Notes under the pieces: generated by a model | Database searches by the model: none | The model's input: only the letters and a program-made list of their open reading frames with translations | Told to the model about the DNA's origin: nothing | Source: Leifsonia tongyongensis | GTDB lineage: Bacteria; Actinomycetota; Actinomycetes; Actinomycetales; Microbacteriaceae | NCBI RefSeq assembly: GCF_010686705.1 | Contig: NZ_JAAGWY010000001.1 | Coordinates: 1-64,000, forward strand | DNA length: 64,000 nucleotides | Direction of reading: 5' to 3' | Position numbers and translations under genes: made by a program | Shown: positions 45,409 to 53,880 of the stretch, one piece after another | Layout of the letters: the number at the start of each line of letters is the position of its first letter | Numbering within the stretch: the first letter of the stretch is position 1

Positions 45409-47166
45409 ATGGTCGCCGTTTCATCCATCGAGGCGGGCGTGCGGCCGGCACGCCCGCTCTCGCGGATTCGTCCGCGGTTCAACCCGCTCACCGCCTTCTG
45501 GCTGCTGATCGTCGCGATCCTGGTGCTTCCCATCGCCCTCTTCCTCGCCGGGGCGTTCTCTCCACGGCTGCTGGACCAGGGTCCGCAGTGGTTCACGCTC
45601 TCGGCATTCGCCACCGCACTCAACGGTCACCTGCTGACCGGATTCCTCAACTCGCTGATGGTCGGCATCTCGACTGCGGTCATCTCGGCGGCGATCGCGT
45701 TCGGCCTCGCGTGGCTCGTCCAGCGCACGAACGTCTGGGGGAGACGACTGTGGACGGGCGTCGTCTTCGCGCTCCTGCTCACACCCTCGTACCTCATCGC
45801 CCTCGGATGGGAGCGCCTGCTGGAGCCGAATGGCGTGCTGCAGACCCTCGGGTTCGATCCGAGTGGTATCCGCAACGTCTTCTACGGCCCCGTCGGCATC
45901 GTCCTGGTCTTGACCGTGAAGGGCATACCGTTCGCGTATCTGGCGATCTCCAACGCATTGCGCGGGCTGGGGAACGAGTTCGAGGATGCGGTGCGCGTGC
46001 ACGGCGGCGGACCGGTATCGGCGATCGCCATCGTGGTCTCGCTGCTCGGGCCTGCGATCTGGGCTGCGCTCGCCATCGTGTTCGCGGAGTCCGTCGGCGA
46101 CTTCGGGGTCGCCTCGACACTCGCCAATGACTCGCATTTCACCGTCGCGACGTTCACCCTCTACAACGCCGTTCAGGCCTTCCCGGTGCAGTTCCCGGTG
46201 GCCGCCGCGGTGGGCTGGCTCCTCCTCCTTCTGGTGGTCCTCGCATTGTTCGCGCAGAGTCGAGCCCTTCGCGGTCGAAGCTATCGCGTGCTCGGCGGAC
46301 GGACGCGTCCTGCCGTGCGGTGCACGCTGTCCCTGCGAGCGCAGCTCCTTGCGTCATTCGCGCTGACGCTGCTCCTGGTGACCGCCCTCGGCGTTCCGAC
46401 GTTCGGAGCCGTCTCGGCCTCGCTCATCGACGGTCTCGGCTCTCTCGCGGGAACCCACCAATGGTCGCTGGCGAACTACTCCAGGGTCATCACGAGCCCC
46501 GACCTGAGCGGGCCGCTCCTCTACTCGGCCGGCCTCGCAGCGGTGACGGCGAGTGTGACCGTGATCATGGCGCTGGTCTGCGCGCGCATGCTGGCGAGCA
46601 AAGGCAACTCCTTCGGCGGAAAAGTCCTCGATCTCGTGCTACTGGCCGCCGTTGCACTGCCGGGCATCGTGTTCGCCGCCGGGTACATCTTCGCGTACAA
46701 CCTGCCGTTCACGAATGCGATCGGCATCCATCTGTACGGCACGACGAGCCTGCTGCTGCTCGCCTACCTGGCGACGGCACTTCCATCGACGTCGCGCGTT
46801 CTGTCCGGCACGATGAGTCAGCTTCAGGATTCGATGATGAGCGCATCCCGGGTGCACGGCCGGGGCGTGGTCCTGTCATGGCTCTCGATCGTCGTGCCGG
46901 TCGTCGCCCGACCCCTGCTCACGGCGTGGCTCCTCACCTACACGGCGACGCTCCTCGAGCTTCCGGTGTCGCAACTGCTGGCTCCCCCGGGCGAGCAGCC
47001 CATCTCCGTCGGGATCACGACCGCACTCAGCAAGTACGACTTCGGAGGAGGCACCGCGATGGAGGTTCTTGCCATCCTGTCCGCTCTGGCGGTCGTCGGT
47101 GTCGGCTACCTCGTGTTCCGTATCGTCACGCCGGTCGGCTGGCGCCATCTGGGAGGAGCGCGATGA
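45409..47166 (+). CDS. ABC importer permease, fused double unit (FbpB type)
   Basis: 585 aa with two six-helix modules. Each has an EAA-like loop: FEDAVRVHGGGPVSAIAIVVSLLGP in module 1 and MMSASRVHGRGVVLSWLSIVVP in module 2. Fused permeases of this size are typical of FbpB-class ferric-iron importers. ATG immediately follows the binding-protein stop, and the 3' end overlaps the ATPase by 4 bp. Confidence 0.9.
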   Translation: MVAVSSIEAGVRPARPLSRIRPRFNPLTAFWLLIVAILVLPIALFLAGAFSPRLLDQGPQWFTLSAFATALNGHLLTGFLNSLMVGISTAVISAAIAFGLAWLVQRTNVWGRRLWTGVVFALLLTPSYLIALGWERLLEPNGVLQTLGFDPSGIRNVFYGPVGIVLVLTVKGIPFAYLAISNALRGLGNEFEDAVRVHGGGPVSAIAIVVSLLGPAIWAALAIVFAESVGDFGVASTLANDSHFTVATFTLYNAVQAFPVQFPVAAAVGWLLLLLVVLALFAQSRALRGRSYRVLGGRTRPAVRCTLSLRAQLLASFALTLLLVTALGVPTFGAVSASLIDGLGSLAGTHQWSLANYSRVITSPDLSGPLLYSAGLAAVTASVTVIMALVCARMLASKGNSFGGKVLDLVLLAAVALPGIVFAAGYIFAYNLPFTNAIGIHLYGTTSLLLLAYLATALPSTSRVLSGTMSQLQDSMMSASRVHGRGVVLSWLSIVVPVVARPLLTAWLLTYTATLLELPVSQLLAPPGEQPISVGITTALSKYDFGGGTAMEVLAILSALAVVGVGYLVFRIVTPVGWRHLGGAR

Positions 47167-48329
47167 GCGCGAGCGAAGCGATCGTCGCGGACCGTCCGGC
47201 CGCGGACCCCGCACACCGCGGGCACCTCGTTGGCGTCCGCGGCGCCCGCAAGACCTACGGGTCGGTCGAGGCGTTGAAGGGCGTCGACCTGGACATCCGC
47301 GAGGGATCGTTCACCGTACTGCTCGGCCCCTCGGGCTCGGGCAAGACGACGCTGTTGCGGGCGATCGCGGGTATCGAACGACTGGATGCCGGAAGCATCA
47401 GGCTCGGCGGCAGGCTGGTGAGCGATTCGGGTGTCCATGTGCCGTCGGAGAAGCGCGACCTGGCGATGGTCTTCCAGGACTACGCGCTCTGGCCGCATAT
47501 GACGGTTCGTCAGAACGTGGCCTATCCGCTGCGTCGGCGCCACGCCCGCTCCCGGGAGGCTTCGCGACGTGTCGATGAGACGCTCGAACGGGTCGGTCTG
47601 GGGTCGAAGGCCTCGAACTACCCGCATGAGCTCTCGGGCGGTCAGCAGCAGCGGGTCGCGCTCGCGCGGGCGATCGTCGGGTCGCCTTCGCTCATCCTGT
47701 TCGATGAGCCGCTCTCGAATCTCGACGCGGACCTGCGCGAGCACCTTCGTCTCGAGATCGCCACGCTGACGAGGGAATCGGGTGCGACAGCGCTGTACAT
47801 CACCCACGATCAGGGCGAGGCGTTCGCCCTCGCCGACGAGGTGGCCGTTCTGCGCGCGGGAACGATCGAGCAGCGCGGCACACCCGAGTCGATCTACCGC
47901 CGCCCGGAGACGCCGTTCGTCGCCCGGTTCACCGGTCTCGCGGGCTCCTTCACCGGAACGGCTGGGATCACTGCTGCGGGATATGTGTCGGTTCGGGTCG
48001 GCGACCATGAGCTGAAGAGCACCATGGGGCCCGGCGTGCGCGAAGGCAGCCGGGTCGACCTGATGATCAGGCCGATCGCCACACGACTCGAGCCGGTTCC
48101 GAACGGATCGGAGAGCGCTGGGTCCATGCCGGCCCAGGCTGTGCCGGGCCGGATTCTCGATGTCGCCTATCGCGGACGCGGCTACGACCACGTCGTCGAA
48201 TGCGAGCAGGGTGTCTTGACGTCGGTCTTCGACGAACGCGCGTGGACTCGCGGCGATCGATGCCTCGTCAGGATCGACCCGGAAGGCTGCCTGGCTTTTC
48301 CGAGCTCATCCGTCACCCATCGTGACTAA
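47163..48329 (+). CDS. ABC importer ATP-binding protein (FbpC type)
   Basis: 388 aa. Walker A is GPSGSGKTT, Q-loop FQDYALWPH, signature LSGGQQQR, Walker B LILFDEP. A C-terminal TOBE_2 regulatory domain (~265-385) is present. It energises the import complex with the two upstream gene products. Its stop codon lies inside the TAACAACTGTTA palindrome that precedes the next gene. Confidence 0.93.
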   Translation: MSASEAIVADRPAADPAHRGHLVGVRGARKTYGSVEALKGVDLDIREGSFTVLLGPSGSGKTTLLRAIAGIERLDAGSIRLGGRLVSDSGVHVPSEKRDLAMVFQDYALWPHMTVRQNVAYPLRRRHARSREASRRVDETLERVGLGSKASNYPHELSGGQQQRVALARAIVGSPSLILFDEPLSNLDADLREHLRLEIATLTRESGATALYITHDQGEAFALADEVAVLRAGTIEQRGTPESIYRRPETPFVARFTGLAGSFTGTAGITAAGYVSVRVGDHELKSTMGPGVREGSRVDLMIRPIATRLEPVPNGSESAGSMPAQAVPGRILDVAYRGRGYDHVVECEQGVLTSVFDERAWTRGDRCLVRIDPEGCLAFPSSSVTHRD

Positions 48330-48338
48330 CAACTGTTA
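48327..48338. promoter_or_regulatory. 12-bp palindrome upstream of COG4280 gene
   Basis: TAACAACTGTTA, 46 bp before ATG 48385. It matches the TAACRACYGTTA form at 44296-44307. Confidence 0.4.
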
Positions 48339-48384
48339 CAATTACTGGCGAACGAAAACCAATCGATTCAGGAGTGTCACCGAA

Positions 48385-49491
48385 ATGAACGACGCAGCCC
48401 TCTTCATCGCTGTGTTCCTCGCCTGCCTCGTCGAGGCGGTCGAAGCAACCACGATCGTGCTCGCAGCGGGAAGCGCCCGCCACTGGAGGTCGGCCGTCAT
48501 GGGCGTCCTCGCAGGCGTCGTCGTGCTCGCCGTCGCCGTTGCGGTCGCGGGCCCCGCGATCATGCTGCTCCCCATCGGGGTGCTGCGCGTGGTCGTCGGT
48601 GGGCTCCTGCTCGTCTTCGGACTCCAATGGATCCGCAAGGCCGTCCTTCGGGCGAGCGGCTACAAGCCCCTCCACGACGAAGAGGCGATCTACAAGAAGC
48701 AGCGGGAGGCCGCAGAACGTGCGGAGCACACTGCCCGCGGCGGGGTCAAGGACTGGTACGCGTTCACCCTCTCCTTCAAGGGCGTCGTGCTCGAGGGTCT
48801 GGAAGTCGTCTTCATCGTGCTCACCTTCGGCGCCAACCAGCAGAATCTCCCCCTCGCCGTCGTCGCGGCGGCCGTGGCTGTGGTGCTCGTCGTCATCCTC
48901 GGGATCGTCGTGCGCGGTCCGCTGTCCCGCGTCCCGGAGAACACACTCAAGTTCATCGTCGGCATCATGCTGACGACGTTCGGCGTCTTCTGGGGCGCCG
49001 AAGGTGCGGGCGCCGTCTGGCCCGGAGGCGACCTCGCACTGCTCGTGATCGCGCCGGCGATCGCCGTCGTATCGCTCGCGCTCGTCTGGGGGATGCGCTC
49101 CTACCGTCTGCGCAAGGCGGCCGGTTCTGACGTCCCGGTGCCGAACGACGCGAGCGTTCTCGTACCGGCGAACGCGGCCGGCCAGCTCGGCCCCGACGGG
49201 ACTGCCGCGGCTCCGGCTGCCACGGCTCCGGCTGCCACGGCTCCGCAGGCGCACGCCGCCGAAGCGGACGCGAGCCCCGCTGCACGACCGACCGTGCGGA
49301 CCCGCATCGCCGCCTTCGGCGCCTTCTGGTACGACTTCATCATCGGCGACGATTGGCAGATCGCTGCGGGAGTAGCACTGTCGTTCCTCGTGACGTTCGT
49401 CGTCGCGCAGTTCTCGTCCCTGGCGTGGATCGTGGTGCCGATCGCCGTGCTTCTGCTCATCCCCTACGGTGTGAAGCGGGCCCTGCGCTAG
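48385..49491 (+). CDS. COG4280-type membrane protein (possible metal transporter)
   Basis: 368 aa with about eight membrane helices. It has two repeated acidic motifs in membrane segments, LVEAVEATTIVLA near the start and VVLEGLEVVFIVLTFG at about 133. Paired E-x-x-E motifs of this sort occur in Ftr1 and Gdt1/UPF0016-like cation transporters, so metal transport is a fair guess. A disordered Ala/Pro/Thr loop (~265-300, with 15-bp DNA repeats) precedes the last helices. It sits between an iron-type ABC operon and a ChrB-like gene. Confidence 0.75.
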   Translation: MNDAALFIAVFLACLVEAVEATTIVLAAGSARHWRSAVMGVLAGVVVLAVAVAVAGPAIMLLPIGVLRVVVGGLLLVFGLQWIRKAVLRASGYKPLHDEEAIYKKQREAAERAEHTARGGVKDWYAFTLSFKGVVLEGLEVVFIVLTFGANQQNLPLAVVAAAVAVVLVVILGIVVRGPLSRVPENTLKFIVGIMLTTFGVFWGAEGAGAVWPGGDLALLVIAPAIAVVSLALVWGMRSYRLRKAAGSDVPVPNDASVLVPANAAGQLGPDGTAAAPAATAPAATAPQAHAAEADASPAARPTVRTRIAAFGAFWYDFIIGDDWQIAAGVALSFLVTFVVAQFSSLAWIVVPIAVLLLIPYGVKRALR

Positions 49492-49528
49492 CCACGGCGC
49501 TGCGGGGCCCGCGCTCAGCGCTCAGCGC

Positions 49529-50095
49529 TCAGTGCCCCTCGGGCTCCTCGGCGTAGACCCGCGCAGCGTAGTCCTCGAGGGCGATCTCGCACCGCTTCAG
49601 CGCATCCTCCGCCTGAGCGCGGCCGGGTGCATCGAATTCGTCACGGGCGCGGACCTTGCCGAACCAGTTCACCAGCTTGGTGTAGTCCACTTCGTTCTCT
49701 TCGAGCTCGGCGTAGCTGAAGTGGTTCTTCTCGTACTCCTTCTGGAGTTCGGCGAGAAAGCCTTCGCTCCGGTCGACGATCTCTTCGTACTCGTCGGTGC
49801 GCGCAGCCTGGTAGATCGACAGCACGTTCGCTTCGCCGACGAGAACCGTCGACTCGATCAGGATGGCCGTGCCCGACATCTCGACGATGTCGTGCTGGAG
49901 CTTGCGAAGAGCGCGCTCAGCCGCCGGACTCACGGGCAGCGCTGCGACCGAGTTCTGGAGGTAGACCGCTCCCAGCGACTTCAGTCTGCGCCAGGCGGTC
50001 GCTCGAAGCCGCGTCGGCTCGGAGGGGATGCGGTACACGAGCACGTACCAGCTCGGTTCACGGGCGGGCGGAGCATCCGTCATCGTTTCGGCCAC
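49529..50095 (-). CDS. ChrB N-terminal-domain protein (chromate resistance-like)
   Basis: A 188-aa soluble protein with WYVLVYRIPSEPTRLRATAWRRLKSLGAVYLQNSVAALP, the ChrB_N pattern. The full ChrB C-terminal domain is missing. ChrB regulates chromate efflux; single-domain relatives are less well understood, and no chrA lies here. GTG 50095 is 5 bp after a minus-strand TAGAAT (50101-50106), so it is probably leaderless; ATG 50083 is the alternative. Convergent with the COG4280 gene. Confidence 0.78.
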   Translation of the reverse strand: MAETMTDAPPAREPSWYVLVYRIPSEPTRLRATAWRRLKSLGAVYLQNSVAALPVSPAAERALRKLQHDIVEMSGTAILIESTVLVGEANVLSIYQAARTDEYEEIVDRSEGFLAELQKEYEKNHFSYAELEENEVDYTKLVNWFGKVRARDEFDAPGRAQAEDALKRCEIALEDYAARVYAEEPEGH

Positions 50096-50100
50096 ACCGC

Positions 50101-50106
50101 GATTCT
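50101..50106 (-). promoter_or_regulatory. -10 element of ChrB-like gene, leaderless type
   Basis: Minus-strand TAGAAT lies 5 bp before GTG 50095, with no Shine-Dalgarno. Confidence 0.4.
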
Positions 50107-50149
50107 ACGGGGCGCACATGAGCTCGTCGCGGCGGTGCGCTGAGCATCC

Positions 50150-50752
50150 CTAGGCGACGATGGCGGCGATTGCGTCAGGCGTCCCGACACGTTCGGCGCC
50201 TGCGATCCTCGCCAGATACAACGCGATCCGCGCGGAAGACCATGCCCGTGACTCACGGAGCCCTGCAGCCATCACGCGCAGGTAGGCCCGGGCAGGCGCG
50301 GCGAGATCGTCCTCGCGATCGCAGGTGAACGTCACCATCGGGAGCCCTCCTCGGGTACCCATGCGCACCACTGTCTGATAACGACCCGGTCCGAGGACCA
50401 GGCGATCGCTCCGCCACAACGGATCGAGGTCGAGGTCGGCTCCAGGGAGCTGCCGCGACTCCTGGGCGAGCAGATCGGTGCACTGCTCCGCGGTGACGAG
50501 ATACGCGCGGCCCGCTACCCGCCCCGATCCCTGGGGATGGAACACCGCCGTTCCGCCACCCCAGACACTCGACCGGCCGATGAAGGCGAGCGAACCCGGG
50601 AAGTCGACGCTCACGTCACCGCCCGGCTCGGTCCGATCGCGGCAGCCCGGGTAGATCCGCGACCCGCCCTCAGGCCGGCCACCGACAAGGTAGCACCGGA
50701 ACCGAGCGGAGCTCAGGTTCGTGCCGTAGGCGACATACCAGACCCGGTCCAC
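50150..50752 (-). CDS. gamma-glutamylcyclotransferase (GGCT)-like protein
   Basis: A 200-aa protein. It begins VWYVAYGTNLSSARFRCYLVGG, the Y-G-S/T-N-L substrate-binding loop of the GGCT fold, and has RAYLVTAEQCTDLL further on. The catalytic Glu of GGCT cannot be placed with certainty. Homologues are often mislabelled histone deacetylases. It is the last gene of the kinase/ATP-grasp operon, 11 bp after the ligase. It may cleave or rearrange an amide product of the ligase (inference). Confidence 0.72.
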   Translation of the reverse strand: MDRVWYVAYGTNLSSARFRCYLVGGRPEGGSRIYPGCRDRTEPGGDVSVDFPGSLAFIGRSSVWGGGTAVFHPQGSGRVAGRAYLVTAEQCTDLLAQESRQLPGADLDLDPLWRSDRLVLGPGRYQTVVRMGTRGGLPMVTFTCDREDDLAAPARAYLRVMAAGLRESRAWSSARIALYLARIAGAERVGTPDAIAAIVA

Positions 50753-50763
50753 GAGGCCTCCCT

Positions 50764-52353
50764 CTACTCAGGAAGGGTACTCTCCCGACCTCCGAGCCTG
50801 GCTTCGTCGAAGAGAACGCGTCTCGCCCTCTCGTACAGCTCCATCGCCTGTTCGGGGGTGTCGCCGACCGCGGTCATTCCCACCCGACCGTGCTCGGTGA
50901 TGCAGCTGATCATGTGGAAGACGATGCCCGCCTGGCGTGACGGATCGAAGTGAAGGCCGTGTCTGGCCACCACATCGAACAGGTCGCCGATCGAGAGGCC
51001 GCGAAGTTCAGCCGCCTCGAGATGATCGGTGGCCACAAGGTGCTTCTCCGTTCCCTCCGGGGTGAGAAATCGCCCGGATCGCCCGTCGTACCGCCCGTCG
51101 GTGAGGAACTGGAGGGTGAGGAACGGATGCGTCGTGCCGCCTTTGCGCAAGTTGATCTCGATCGCGTACGCCGACCAGTCGCCCTCGGTGTCCCGGACCA
51201 CCACGAAGTCGACAGCGAACCGCCCGAGCACCCCCGCCGCGGCCAATCCTTCGCCGATCGCCATCGCCGGCTCGCTGATCAGGCGCGAGTACGCCGGGTC
51301 AGCGGGAAAGGCACACCCCAGATAACTCTGACCGCTGACCCCGCCGAGGAGCTGGTCGTGGGTGGACAGGAGTTCGACACGGCCGTCGGGGAGCGTCCGC
51401 AACTGAACGCTCGGGCTCAGGAGTTCCTCACCGATGATGCGTTCCTCAACGATTCCTCCGGCGGATTCGAGTCTGGCGACGTACACCTCGAACGGAACGT
51501 CCGGGGACTCCAATGTCATCTTGCGCACCCGTTGCCCGATCGCGGACCGTCGGTCTGACTCCGGGAGTCCGCCGAGCCCATCGAGGTCGACCACCGCATT
51601 GCCTGCGCCGGAGACTCCCTCGTTGAGTTTCACGATGACCTGACTCAGTGCCGGACGCATCGTCAGGAGTGTTCCGATGGCGTCCACCACGTCCTCGAGG
51701 CTGTACAGGTCCTCCGCTCCGAGCGGATAGCGCACCCCGACCTCTCCGAAGAGCCTGCGGCATCCGGACTTGCTGCCGAGAACGGCCAGGCGCGGATCCG
51801 CGCCGTACATCGGTATGCCGAGGGTCAGGGCGATGTCGCGCTCGCGTTCGGTCGTGCTGTAGGGGATCAGATGGCTGCGGGCCCTGTTGGGGATGAGGGC
51901 AGCGATCTTCGCGAGCAGCCGTGGTCGCTCCAGGAGCTTCTCGCTCAACGGCCGGGGCGACGAATCCCCCACCGAGAGCGTCGACAGCCGGGCCAGCGCG
52001 TGGCTCGGGATGACGCCGGGCAGCAGCGCCAGATAGTACTCGACGATCCTCGGATCGATGGGCATCGACGTGACGTAGATCATCCGCAGCCGTGGTTGGC
52101 GCAGCAGCAGGAGCAGGAACAGAAGGCGCTCCTCGAAGGCCTGGGTCATGCTGCCGCTGCCCGTGACCGAGGAGTTCAGTGCGACGGACGGCACGACCAC
52201 GACCGACTCGTCGTCGAAGTCGAGCTTCATCGATTGCCACACCGACTCCATCCGATCCTGCAGCCTGTGGAATCGGCGAGCGCGACCCTCCTCATCCAGG
52301 TCGGCCAGCCTGATATCCGGGTCCAGTGATCCTGTGCTTGCCAGGGGTGTCAT
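50764..52353 (-). CDS. PGM1-type ATP-grasp peptide ligase
   Basis: A 529-aa protein of the actinobacterial family related to the pheganomycin peptide ligase PGM1. Hallmarks are MESVWQSM, EERLLFLLLLLRQPRLRMIYVTS, ARLSTLSVGDSSPRPLSEKLLERPR, LGSKSGCRRLFGEVGV, KLNEGVSGAGNAVVD (ATP/metal) and EINLRKGGTTHPFL (ATP-grasp metal motif). A PGM1_C-like end (GLHFDPSRQAGIVFHMI) follows. It should form an amide bond between an amino-acid-like and a carboxylate substrate. ATG 52353 overlaps the upstream cyclase by 4 bp. Confidence 0.85.
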   Translation of the reverse strand: MTPLASTGSLDPDIRLADLDEEGRARRFHRLQDRMESVWQSMKLDFDDESVVVVPSVALNSSVTGSGSMTQAFEERLLFLLLLLRQPRLRMIYVTSMPIDPRIVEYYLALLPGVIPSHALARLSTLSVGDSSPRPLSEKLLERPRLLAKIAALIPNRARSHLIPYSTTERERDIALTLGIPMYGADPRLAVLGSKSGCRRLFGEVGVRYPLGAEDLYSLEDVVDAIGTLLTMRPALSQVIVKLNEGVSGAGNAVVDLDGLGGLPESDRRSAIGQRVRKMTLESPDVPFEVYVARLESAGGIVEERIIGEELLSPSVQLRTLPDGRVELLSTHDQLLGGVSGQSYLGCAFPADPAYSRLISEPAMAIGEGLAAAGVLGRFAVDFVVVRDTEGDWSAYAIEINLRKGGTTHPFLTLQFLTDGRYDGRSGRFLTPEGTEKHLVATDHLEAAELRGLSIGDLFDVVARHGLHFDPSRQAGIVFHMISCITEHGRVGMTAVGDTPEQAMELYERARRVLFDEARLGGRESTLPE

Positions 52354-53501
52354 GTGGCCACTCCCACCTTCGTCTCGTCGATGCCGGTGACGGCGAACGC
52401 CCTGACCGGGCGCGTGAATCCCCTCAATTCGAGCTCCCCGACGGGATGGCCGATGGCCAGCCCCTCCGTAGCCGAGTACACCCGTTGGGCCACGAGGATC
52501 TGCGATGGCTCGGCGGCCGCGCATAGGCGCGCGGCCAGGTTCGTGACGCTGCCGATCGCGGCGTAGTCGAACCGACCCTCGAATCCGATCCGGCCCAGCG
52601 TGGCGAAGCCCTGGGCGATACCGACGCCGAAGCCGAGGTCATTGCCCCGGCGACTCCAGCCCTCCGCCAGTTGAGCGGCCCGGTCCCGCATGGCCACCGC
52701 CATCGTCACTGCTCGTTCGGCCGCGTCGTCACAGGGCAGCGGGTCGTTGAAGAACACCATCATCCCATCCCCCGTGAAGCGTTCCAGAGTGCCTTCGAAC
52801 CGGTAGATCAGTTCGCCCATCGCCGCGTGATACTCGGCGAGCACTCCCATCACCTCTTCGGGTTCGCTGCCTTCGGCGAACGGGGTGAATCCGCGCAGAT
52901 CGCAGAAGACGACCACGATCTCGCGCCGGTGACTGTCGAGGAACCCTTCGTCGCCGGAGTCGATCACGAGGTCGACCAGCTGCGGGGACAGGAAGCGGCG
53001 TAGCCGGTTGACCCGCTGGAGTTCGTCCACTTGGGCGTCGACTCGCGCCTCCAGCTCGCGATTCCACGCGGCGAGCTCGGCGGCCTGCCTTTCGATTGTG
53101 TCCTGATAGCGCTTGACACGGGCGAGGGAGGCGACACGCGCGAGGAGTTCGCCCTGGTTGAACGGCTTGCTCACGAAGTCGTCGGCCCCGGCCTCGATGG
53201 CACGGATCTTCTCCTGGTCGCCACTGGCGGTGATCATCACAACAGGCAGGAACTCGAATCCCGGTGTGTTCCGGATGCGGCGACAGACCTCGTAGCCGTC
53301 GATCCCCGGCATCACGATGTCGAGGAGCACCAGGTCTGCTCCCGCTGTCGGCAGCATGGCCAGAGCCTCCTCGCCGGTCGTCGCTCGCAGCATCCGGTAG
53401 CCGCGGGGGCTGAGCACGGCGTCGAGGAGTCGGAGGTTCTGGGGCAGGTCATCCACCGCGAGGACAGTGATCGGGTCATCAGACATCGGCTCATCCGGCA
53501 T
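52350..53501 (-). CDS. response regulator fused to class III nucleotide cyclase
   Basis: 383 aa. The receiver (~10-125) has phospho-Asp61 (LLDIVMPGIDG) and Lys in SKPF. A coiled coil (~128-165) joins a class III cyclase (~190-375). Metal Asp residues are in FCDLRGFT and FTGDGMMVFF, and transition-state Asn/Arg in TNLAARL. The position of the adenine-contacting Lys appears as Arg (LERFTGDG), so activity and nucleotide preference are uncertain. Starts 53501 or 53486 are both possible. Confidence 0.88.
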   Translation of the reverse strand: MPDEPMSDDPITVLAVDDLPQNLRLLDAVLSPRGYRMLRATTGEEALAMLPTAGADLVLLDIVMPGIDGYEVCRRIRNTPGFEFLPVVMITASGDQEKIRAIEAGADDFVSKPFNQGELLARVASLARVKRYQDTIERQAAELAAWNRELEARVDAQVDELQRVNRLRRFLSPQLVDLVIDSGDEGFLDSHRREIVVVFCDLRGFTPFAEGSEPEEVMGVLAEYHAAMGELIYRFEGTLERFTGDGMMVFFNDPLPCDDAAERAVTMAVAMRDRAAQLAEGWSRRGNDLGFGVGIAQGFATLGRIGFEGRFDYAAIGSVTNLAARLCAAAEPSQILVAQRVYSATEGLAIGHPVGELELRGFTRPVRAFAVTGIDETKVGVAT

Positions 53502-53880
53502 CGGCTCGTCCGTTGCTCAGGAATTCGCCGACCTGTGATGGCAGCGCCCCGACACTGATCGGTTTGGCGAGGTAGCCGTCGAAACCCTCTCGCGAGGTTC
53601 GCTCCCTGTCCTCCAGCATGGCGAAAGCGGTGAAGGCGACCACCGGGACGCCACCGAGCCGGGAATCCTGCCGCAGGAGCCGCAGCGCCTCATAGCCGTC
53701 GATGCCCGGTAGCTGCAGATCCATCAGGACCAGGTCGGGCGAGCAGCTCGAGGCGAGTGCCACTCCCTCCTCGCCCGAGACCGCCTCCACCACCTCGAAG
53801 CCGTGAGCGTTGAGCACGTCTCGCACGAGCTTGAGGTTGAGCGGGTTGTCCTCCACCACGAGGATGCGGTTACCGGACAT
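53491..53880 (-). CDS. single-domain response regulator (DivK-like)
   Basis: A 129-aa receiver with no output domain. Phospho-Asp54 lies in DLVLMDLQLPGIDG, Lys in YLAKPIS, and the start is RILVVEDNPLNLKLV. It is a likely relay or connector between the hybrid kinase and the cyclase regulator. ATG overlaps the kinase stop by one base (TGATG). Confidence 0.9.
   Translation of the reverse strand: MSGNRILVVEDNPLNLKLVRDVLNAHGFEVVEAVSGEEGVALASSCSPDLVLMDLQLPGIDGYEALRLLRQDSRLGGVPVVAFTAFAMLEDRERTSREGFDGYLAKPISVGALPSQVGEFLSNGRADAG

Noticed and set aside
46320-47162. Upstream extension of the ABC ATPase frame
   Set aside because: It is the shadow of the permease gene; the ATPase starts at 47163 with an ATGA overlap.
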